A stretch of 64,000 nucleotides of DNA from NCBI GenBank assembly GCA_963573315.1, contig OY752150.1:1736001-1800000 (forward strand), in the 5' to 3' direction. Shown here one piece after another: positions 56,110 through 64,000 of the stretch (the first letter of the stretch is position 1; each line of letters opens with the position of its first letter). The position numbers and the translations under genes were made by a program. The DNA is from Entomortierella parvispora (taxonomy: Eukaryota; Mortierellomycota; Mortierellomycetes; Mortierellales; Mortierellaceae). Below the pieces are notes generated by a model. It had not been told where the DNA came from and did no database searches. It worked only from the letters and a program-made list of their open reading frames with translations.

Positions 56110-56613
56110 CGGTTTAACTATTTGTCAACCCCGGTTGACATATAATGGGTGTCAACTCCCCGCACAAAGTCCATGTAAATTTTTTATCTCTTCTGTCTTC
56201 TTTCCAAGGCCTCCAAGAGGCCGGCATCGACTCCAGACGGGAAGATAAAGGCATTTCAACTACTTGAGCACTTTTTTTTCAAATGTCTTTCACTACGTTT
56301 TGGAGGTAATTGGGTGTCAAGTTTTTTTCTTCCTGCACAAAACCCATGCAAAAATATCAAAATTTCTAATTTATTATTTTCCCGCACAAAGTCCATGTAA
56401 AATGGTGTTCCAACTGCACCCCCAAAAATTGCATTTGATACCCAGGGAATGCAGAGTGTCCTCGCGGCGTCTTCTTCTTCTTCTCTAACAGCAATCCTGG
56501 CCGCGCAAAAGGTCTCTGGAGGAAAACAGAAGACTTTAAAAAAATTGCATGGGTTTTGTGCGGGGGGTTGACACCCATTATATGTCAACCCCGGTTGACA
56601 AATAGTTAAACCG
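56110..56613. mobile_element. Mutator-like MITE with 66-bp inverted repeats and 9-bp target duplication
   Basis: A 504-bp element bounded by CGGTTTAACTATTTGTCAAC and its inverse. The inverted repeats run about 66 bp (56110-56175 and 56548-56613) with roughly five mismatches. AAAGATTAA flanks it on both sides (56101-56109 and 56614-56622). A 9-bp duplication with long inverted repeats is typical of Mutator-like elements. No transposase is encoded, so it is non-autonomous. Inside, a GCACAAA..CCATG motif recurs three times. Confidence 0.85.
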
Positions 56614-56985
56614 AAAGATTAACGCATTTGTGGCGATATTGTCGCTTTTCAGCGAGTGTGAAGTCGCGTCGATAACGATATGGGACTTGGAACTCTTGAA
56701 TTGAGTTGCAGGAACCTGGGTAACGGAATGAGTGCGAATACAGTAGCCGTTTACTGTTGTGAACTAAGTGCTGTTGAAGAAAAGGCAAAAAAGAGGGTTA
56801 CATGGACTTAGAGCGCAAAAAGTGGGGGGTTGTCACGTAAATCGAACAATCTGGGTTGTCGAGTAGATAATTGCCACGAAGTTACTACCGAGGATCCATC
56901 CACTTTTTGCTGTCCCGGTACCCTTTTCACGTCACGCGAGCTGTATCAACACGATTTTCCTACTATACAATCATACCACGCAGGT

Positions 56986-58520
56986 TTATAATATATCATC
57001 GGCAGTTCCAATTGTGGATCCGGCACCTGCGTAACTGTTTCCCATCACTGCAGCGCTTGCATTTTCAGCTGCCCACAGGCCCTTGATCACCGTGCCGTCA
57101 GACCGCAAGGTTCTATCCTTTGCGTCCGTAACAATGCCACCCTTAATACCAAGATCACCTGGAGCCATCTTGAAGGCGTAAAAAGGTCACTTTTCAACAG
57201 GAGCTAATCACGGATTGGGCTTGACAGCAGGTTCGGTATAGGATCGGTCATACATATTGCCGTCACGTCCAAAGTCGTCGTCAACACCCTTCTTGGCTTG
57301 TCCGTTAAAGCGTGCCGCTGTAGTTTGTAGAGCATCCGCGGGGGCATTGATATCTAGGGTTAACTCGTTCAGTGTCTCGGCCTTCTTGACTACACCAGAC
57401 TCGTACCAGATCTTGCGGATCGGGAACCTGCCAGGCACATCCTTGAAGAGATATCGGTTGCAGAATCTCTGATCAACGATCATCCATGTAGAAATCTCGC
57501 TACCATCCTGATTCATGTCCTGCTCATATATGAATAACTTCATAGCATGGTCCTGCCTCATTGACAAAGCGTTTTCTATGCTTATTTACCTCCAGGCAGA
57601 GCGCACTCCGAGAGACAGAAGTAAGGCTGTCCGGGGACAGGGATCGTTGGACCCCACCATGAACCGTCTCTCAAGTCGGGGGCAGCACCGACCTTTTCAC
57701 TAGCCCAGATACCATCACCAGTGTTGTCCTTGGATCCCACACCTTTCTTGGCACAGTCGTAGTGCGGACACCACTTTTTTTGACAACTACACCAGATGCA
57801 GAGTCGCCATCCTGGACCAGGTCAACCAAAGGAGTGTTGTGCCACACAGGAATTTCGGCGCCCATTAGGCCAAGTCGCAGACCGACTGCAAGACCCGCGC
57901 CCATGGTTTGGGGGTTCTGTCCAAGACCCATGCTTGAGGCCGGCCAAGACGCTCTTGATACGGTGGCGAGTCCCTTCATGCTGACACTGGTCAAGGTGAC
58001 CCACTTATAATCAGCGCTGTACATGACGATGGTGGGAGGCATGGGCATGTAAGGTGGATTGAGCTTTTCCTTTTCAGGACCCCAAAGGTTGGTATCAGTA
58101 TGGAGAGCTTCCATCGAGAGGCCAATATCGACGCCGTCAGCGAAAGTGAGGTAATTGTCGCTCCAGTTTTCGAAGAGCCGGAAACGCAGAGGAGTGTTGT
58201 CCATGACATAATCAATCATCTTTAGTCCATGTTCCAGAAAAGTTTGCTGACGGCCCTTGGGGATCTCTGGCCCGACTACATGCGACAGGTAAGTTGCGGC
58301 TTGTTCAGGCGAGCCAGCAAGCCCAGCTCCCGGGATAGCAGAGATGTTGGGGACCCAAATCGCACCCCCGGAGCAAGCTGTTAAACCACCAAAGTACGGA
58401 GACTTTTCAATGGCCACAACGTTAAGACCTCGCTTCTTGGCCACCGAAGCGGCCATCATGCCTGCAGCACCGGAGCCAACGACCACAGCGTCATATTCAT
58501 CAGAGTACTGGATGCCAGAG
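56986..58520 (-). pseudogene. FAD-dependent oxidoreductase (3-ketosteroid dehydrogenase-like), decayed
   Basis: The 5' part (about 58520-57760, minus) encodes an FAD-binding start (VVVGSGAAGMMAASVAKKRG, EKSPYFGGLTACSGGAIWVP); the 3' part encodes family-typical STWMIVDQRF, RFNGQAKKGVDDDFGR, PGDLGIKGGIVTDAKDRTLR and NSYAGAGSTIG. Between and within these the frame is broken. There is a shift and an apparent deletion near 57735-57760, another shift and stops near 57530-57560, two in-frame TGA codons between KPNP and FYAF around 57175-57205, and a shortened C-terminus (TIGTADDIL). Introns cannot explain all of these. Living relatives oxidise steroid-like ketones at C1-C2 using FAD. This copy should be non-functional. 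Confidence 0.8.
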
Positions 58521-59784
58521 TCTGTGCAGAGTCACGGCGCGGAGATTGAGAGGGAGACTGCAACTCTTGCCGATTATGGGTGTTCGCAGGAGAGGCGCGC
58601 CCGGTCTGTGCAACGAGAACGCCTGTCGAGTCCGTTGGACGATCCTTTTGAAGAGAAAGTTGAAAACGAGGAGGAATAGGTCCATTGATTCTCAACCGTT
58701 CCTTCTTTATTGAATGGGTCGATTGAGGTATTCCTGAATACTTACATGTCTAGGCTGGTAAGAAAAATAAGAAAGAGTGAGAAGACCGGGAGATGACAGG
58801 AAAAGAGAAAGAGTGCAAGTGAGAGAGAATTGTGGACGGAGGAGAGGGTGTCGGGTCAAGGATTGCTTCGAGTGGAAAATGAGAAGGTGGGCAGAGGTAT
58901 TTATGAGGAGAGAGGTAACTGCTGAGGGTCATGGAGTGGTCAGACAGGTCTCCGGTTGAATACAGGTTCTTTTTCTAAAGCTATGGCCAACAAGGAAAAA
59001 AAATCGGAGCAAGTCTTTTTCCTCTTGTATTTCCGATGTTATTATTGAAAGAGGGTGGGTTCTTAGAATGTGGCGCGCTTTTGTCCCCTCACCCCCAAAG
59101 AAACGATCGCGTGCTGATTTTTCGAACAGGTTTTTATTCATTTTTTATGATTTGAAGTTAATGCCGGTGAAGGAGTGTGGGGAAGACGAAGTTCTTCGGG
59201 AAGCCTCTGCCTAGAGCATTTATTGGCAGCTGAACGCAACATCAGGGTCAAATCTTTAACGTAGATCATGCATAAACAAAGAGCTCTCATGGTTATTCTT
59301 TTGTTTCAAAGTCTAGGACAATTACCATGAGGCTGACCCACAACGATGGCGCGACTATCTTTTATCCCTCCCCTAAAGTGTAAGTGTTTGAGCATCGATC
59401 CAAATCTGGTTCAGGGGGTAGGGAATATTTCTATGCTTACATCAGTTCGATAGTTATCGTTCACCAGAGAGTCAACGTTTCCAACAAAGAGGCACCAAAA
59501 AACACATGATTCTCGAACCAAAAAGCTTACACGTCCGACGTGTATCGTCATTCCTCAGCAAGGAAGATCAAGGACCCCCTCGGTATCTCCAGAGCTTGCA
59601 CTCATCTTCAGTCCCCCAGCAGCCTAAATGCCGCAGATCTACCGCGGTTCAGTTGAACCACTGTCCTGAAGTTACCAGTCCACAATGCCTACACATTTGA
59701 GAACGTCTTTGGTTTGAAGGATGTCTTTATTGGGCACCAAGTCGTGGAGAAAAAATGGATGGTTGATAGAGGCAGGTGGAGCAT
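58521..59784. other. Intergenic, no gene recognised
   Basis: About 1.26 kb between the pseudogene and QCR9. Any first exon of the former oxidoreductase gene would lie at the left end. Short frames on both strands show no domain or codon pattern. Confidence 0.45.
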
Positions 59785-60503
59785 TTAGTTGTCCTCGTAC
59801 TTGTGGGCAATGTCCTTCCACTGGCGCTATGAAAGAGGTAGCGGAATGGTGTGCAAGCAGACGAGGATGGTTAGTTGGAAGGCAGGACGGACTAGTTGGC
59901 ATGTTGGTCTATAGCGAGTCCAATGCCCAACGCGTGACAGTGTTGCGACAGGGGATGAGGCCGTTAGCAAAGATCTGGAGATCTGCTCAACGTCGCCAAA
60001 GGAAAGGCACAGCTCCTGCAGTTTATCGAGCCGCTGATCTTCTTTTCACATTAGTTGGGTCCATGAGTCAGGTTCAGCGCTATGAGTGGAAAGAAGCAAG
60101 ATCCTGGGAGAGTGAAGGAGGCGGAGGTATTTTGTTTGTGCTCTGTGTCTGCTGGTGAGAGGAGCGGTCGCTATCAACGTGATTCCATCCAGGGTCGGGG
60201 TGTCCACGCGCCTCCTGGCCTCCTCCTTGGGTCCACTCCAGTGCAGGGCAAAGAGTCGAGAGTCGAGAAGAGAAAAAGAGAAGGGCAAGCAAGCAAGCCA
60301 GAAAGTAAAAAACAACATTTTAAACGTACACCCTTGTTGATGTTGTCCCAAATGCGGTCGGAGACAGAGTCAAAGGCCATCTCGGCAGCAAAAGCGGTGA
60401 CAAAGATGGTGGTGAGGAAGATCGAGTTGCGCTTGACGATGGTGTTGTATCCGAGGCGCGCAAACTTGTTGGCGGCGGTGGCGTTGTTGGACTTGACAGG
60501 CAT
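59785..60503 (-). CDS. QCR9: Ubiquinol-cytochrome c reductase subunit 9 (complex III)
   Basis: Two exons, 60330-60503 and 59785-59826, give a 71-residue protein from ATG at 60501-60503 to TAA. It has one membrane helix (SIFLTTIFVTAFAAEMAFD) preceded by a basic segment (NTIVKRN) and followed by WDNINKGRQWKDIAHKYEDN, the pattern of Qcr9/UQCR10, a small inner-membrane subunit needed for assembly of the Rieske protein in complex III. The splice rests on donor GGT|GTACGT and acceptor TAG|CGC. The intron, about 500 bp, is long for this genome. Confidence 0.93.
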
Positions 60504-60990
60504 GGCTGGCGATGATGCTGCTGCTGATGATGAAGAGGAGGAAGCAGAAGAAGAGGAAGAGGAAGAAGAGGAAGAAGAGGAAGAGGAAATCCGATTTGAG
60601 CGAGTGAATGCGAATGTGTGTTGTGTTGTATGTAAAAGTGTCCGGCTCCGGAAGGGAGGGTAAAAAGCGAGATCCGAAGTCACGGGGACAGGGCGGAGGG
60701 CGGGCAGCACGTGCGACTTGATGCGGGTGCGGTGACGTAGGAAGCAAGGTGCCTTAAGGGGAGGCGTCTCTCTCCTTCCCTCTGCGCACTGCACACTGCA
60801 CACTGCGACAAGAAAGAAAGAAAAGAGCAGCGCAAACGCATGTCATCTCATCTCTCTTTGTTCTTCTTCTTGTTTCTTCTGGCTCGTCTTCTTGTCCTTG
60901 TCCTTGTGCTTCTTGCTCTCTCGCTGTCCTTCTCTTGCACTCTCTTCTCCTTCTCCTTCTCCTTCTCCTTCCTCTCTGCCTGATTCCCAC
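60504..60990. promoter_or_regulatory. Divergent promoter region of QCR9 and RPB2
   Basis: 487 bp between two start codons facing away from each other. GAA/GAG repeats (60525-60595) lie next to QCR9 and CT-rich sequence before RPB2; CACGTG occurs at 60709-60714. No TATA box seen. Confidence 0.55.
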
Positions 60991-63900
60991 ATGGCCGACG
61001 ACAGCGCATACTACCTCGACGAGGACCTTGACCAGGAGGCAATCACCCAGGAGGACTGCTGGGCCGTGATCTCCTCCTTCTTTGAAGACAAGGGCCTTGT
61101 GCGCCAGCAGCTCGACTCGTTTGATGAATTCATCCAAAACACAATGCAGGAGCTCGTTGACGAGAACTCGGACATGATCCTCCAGACCTCGAGCCAGCAC
61201 ACTGGTGCCGAGGGCGATCTGACGGTGCGTTCTCTTCATGTTTCTTCTTGTTTCTTCGTGTTTCTTCTTGCTCTTGCTTCTTCTTGTCTCTTCTTGTCCG
61301 TTGCTCGTTTGTTGCCTGCTTTTGCAGTCTACATACATACATGCATACAGTGCATCTGATCTGATTTGCTGGATCCAATCAATGTACTGTCACCTAGAAA
61401 CGTTACGAGATCAACTTTGGACAGATCTACTTGTCGCGACCAAGCATGACAGAATCAGACGGAAGCACACAGCCAATGTACCCTCATGAGGCGCGTCTGC
61501 GTAGTTTGACGTAAGGAGCGGGTTACGACTCGCATACCCGAGGACCTGCGGAGCTCTTGTCTATAGACAGCTGGTTGGCCATGTTTTTTAACCTTCATTC
61601 CCTTCCCTTCGTCTGATCCTAGATATGCTGCTCCTCTGTATGTGGACATGCGAAAGACGGTCAAGATCGCCAACCCTCATCATGAAAAGAACAAGGGCAA
61701 GACCAACCCACACGACATGTTCATGGAGGCTGAAGACAACGAGGATGGCGGAGACATGAACAAAATCTTTATCGGCATGGTTCCAATCATGTTAAAGTCG
61801 ACATACTGCATGTTGACCGGATTGGATGACAATGAGCTGCAAAAAATGAACGAGTGTCAATACGATCAGGTGTGTGCTGCCTAGTGTTTTGGACTCTTCA
61901 AAGTCTTGCCAAAGTCTTGGCGGCAGAACCCTCCTTTTTTAACAATCGTTTAATTTTTCTTTTAGGGTGGATATTTTGTCATTAATGGATCAGAAAAGGT
62001 TCTCATTGCTCAGGAGCGCATGGCCACAAATACCGTCTACGTGTTCAACAAACCACAAGGCCACAAGTACTCTTTCACAGCAGAAATCAGGAGTTCAGTT
62101 GAGCGCGGTTCCAAGAATGCCTCTCCCGTTTGGGTAAAGTTGCTCTCTCGATCTGCAGAACGAGCTGGAACCGGACAGACCATCGAGGCCACACTCCCTT
62201 ACATTCGCGATGGCATCCCTGTGGTTGTCGTCTTCCGTGCATTGGGCTTGGTGGCCGATCGTGATGTTCTGGAGCATATCTGCTACGATCGCAATGACTA
62301 TCAGATGTTGGAGATGCTCAAGCCCTGTATCGAGCAGGCTTTCGTGATCCAGGACAAGGAGGTGGCTTTGGATTATATCGGCAAAAGAGGAACGACTGTT
62401 GGCGTGACAAAAGAGAAACGCACAAAGTATGCCACAGAGATTCTGCAAAAAGAGTTCCTCCCTCATGTCGGCACACAGTCCCATAATCAGACGCGGAAGG
62501 CCTACTTCTTTGGGTACATGATCCACCGTCTTCTCCTCGCTGCTCTAGCTCGTCGGGATGTTGATGATCGTGACCATTATGGAAAGAAGCGTATGGATTT
62601 GGCAGGGCCCTTACTGGGAGGTCTGTTCAAGATGCTCTTTACAAAGTTGACCAAGGATGTTAGCAAGTATTTGCGCAAGGTAAAGCAAAGAAATACTCTT
62701 TGGGACTGAAAGGAGCTCTGTAGCATGTGGTGCTCCAAGAATTATTGTTCTAATGTCATGTCTGTAATCGTTAGTGTATTGACTCGAACAAGGACTTTGT
62801 GTTGTCTGTCGCCGTGAAATCCAACACCATCACAAACGGACTCAAGTATTCGCTAGCTACTGGAAACTGGGGAGAGCAGCTGAAGGCCATGCAATCCAGA
62901 GCCGGTGTATCCCAGGTGTTGAATCGATATACCTTTGCCTCGACCTTGTCCCATTTGCGCAGATGCAATACCCCTATCGGTCGTGACGGAAAGCTCGCCA
63001 AGCCTCGCCAGTTGCATAATACCCATTGGGGTATGGTCTGTCCCGCTGAAACACCCGAGGGCCAGGCTTGTGGTCTCGTCAAAAACCTGGCGTTGATGAC
63101 CGCTATCTCTGTGGGATCGCCTTCTGCACCCATCCTAGAGTTCTTGGAGGAGTGGGGAATGGAGAACTTGGAGGAGTTGACAGCAAACAATATTTCGAAT
63201 GCCACCAAGGTCTTTGTCAATGGTGTGTGGGCCGGCGTTCATCGTGATCCCAGCAGTCTTGTCCAGACCTTGAAGCGTTTGAGGCGAAACATGGATATCA
63301 ACCCAGAGGTGTCTATCGTCAAGGATATTCGTGAGAAAGAGTTGAGGATGTACACGGATGCAGGACGTTGCTTGCGTCCTCTTTTCATTGTCGAGGACCA
63401 GAAATTGCTGCTGCAAAAGGAGCATGTGGATGAACTCCAAAAGATGATGTACCTAAACGATGAAGGCAAGACAGTGGTAAGCAAGCGTCTTATTCCTATT
63501 ATTTTTTTTATTTTTCTCTTAGGATGCACTTGTGATCACCCTTTGCTTAACATTTCTGTTTACTTGTTTTTTATATTGTAGGAACCATGGGGATGGAATG
63601 ACCTCTTGAGTAACGGCATTGTAGAGTTTGTGGACGCCGAGGAAGAAGAGACCATCATGATCTGCATGACTCCAGATGATTTGGCAGAGTCGCGTCGCGT
63701 AGACCATGTGGCCCAGCCAAGGGACTCTTCTGGCCGTGTCAAGGGTACTTCATCCGCATCTCTCCACACTTGGACCCATTGTGAGATTCACCCCAGTATG
63801 ATTCTTGGTATCTGTGCTAGTATCATTCCTTTTCCCGATCACAATCAGGTGAGTCAACATTTATATCGAGTGCAATGGGTGTACAAGCTGCCTCTACTCT

Positions 63901-64000
63901 TTATCTAATGATCTCTTTCTTTGTCTTCGATTATAGTCTCCTCGTAATACTTACCAGTCTGCCATGGGTAAGCAGGCCATGGGAATTTACGTCACCAATT
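60991..64000 (+). CDS. RPB2: RNA polymerase II second-largest subunit RPB2 (partial, runs off right edge)
   Basis: Seven exons keep frame: 60991-61224, 61398-61510, 61623-61869, 61966-62679, 62775-63476, 63582-63848 and 63937 to beyond 64000. The start is [20 protein letters not shown]. Recognisable blocks are FINTM-type [30 protein letters not shown], the lobe ([19 protein letters not shown]), the fork region ([20 protein letters not shown]), and [23 protein letters not shown]2 forms one side of the active-centre cleft with RPB1. About 880 codons are visible of roughly 1200; the catalytic Asp-containing hybrid-binding and clamp parts lie beyond the window. It is a widely used fungal phylogeny marker. 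Confidence 0.98.

Noticed and set aside
56256..56588. Minus-strand frame of 110 codons inside the MITE
   Set aside because: Runs into the inverted repeat, has no transposase motif, and is explained by the non-autonomous element.
57762..58679. Plus-strand frames antisense to the oxidoreductase pseudogene
   Set aside because: They mirror the codon bias of the opposite strand and have no domain.
59721..60158. Plus-strand frame of 145 codons across the QCR9 intron
   Set aside because: No domain, antisense to a firm two-exon gene, and mostly intronic sequence.
60082..60663. Plus-strand frame of 193 codons antisense to QCR9 exon 1
   Set aside because: Glu-rich because of a GAA/GAG repeat; the opposite strand carries the recognisable QCR9 protein.

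Overview
The window is nuclear DNA of a filamentous fungus. Its genes are intron-rich, with short GT..AG introns usually under 150 bp, and include RPB2, QCR9, an exomer ChAP, a Pap1/Yap1-type bZIP factor and a CotH protein. With chromodomain Ty3/gypsy elements, a Crypton-type tyrosine recombinase, a metazoan-like GRAMD4 and ANKRD13, and trefoil domains on a GH31 enzyme, this points to an early-diverging lineage. Mortierellomycota is my best guess; that is inference from gene content, not a database match.

Positions 1-13,000 are a transposon nest. Element A (minus strand, cut by the left edge) is a Ty3/gypsy chromovirus with an open pol, a gag, a G GGA AAA slippery site and a tRNA-type primer site. 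Element B (5520-11528, minus) is complete: two LTRs, gag, pol, polypurine tract, a 5-bp target duplication and a Tf1-like self-priming primer site. B sits inside the chromodomain codons of an older plus-strand element C, whose reading frame is restored when B and one duplication copy are ignored. A solo LTR with a perfect 5-bp duplication, an LTR fragment and an integrase relic follow to about 12.86 kb.

From 13.0 to 15.4 kb lies a GRAMD4-like gene. Positions 15.7-18.1 kb hold diverged repeats and a 5'-truncated LINE-like insertion with poly(A) and a 12-bp target duplication, next to a tRNA-Val gene.

From 19 kb on the window is gene-dense: ChAP exomer adaptor, GH31 alpha-glucosidase with two trefoil domains, ANKRD13-like protein, GH18 chitinase, a large ankyrin protein, OTU deubiquitinase, RBX1, a Crypton-type recombinase gene, a prolyl-4-hydroxylase-like enzyme, a Yap1/Pap1-like bZIP factor, a UBE2L3-like E2, a Cti6-like PHD protein, a CotH-family surface protein, tRNA-Phe, a Mutator-like MITE, a decayed FAD steroid-dehydrogenase-like pseudogene, QCR9 and the 5' part of RPB2, which runs off the right edge.

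Functionally this is a mix of housekeeping genes (transcription, respiration, ubiquitin system, Golgi export) with cell-wall and secreted enzymes. Four ubiquitin-system genes (ANKRD13-like, OTU, RBX1, E2) lie within about 23 kb, though nothing shows they are co-regulated. Splice models were built by hand from reading-frame continuity and GT/AG sites. Exon ends that I checked for frame are stated; others are approximate.
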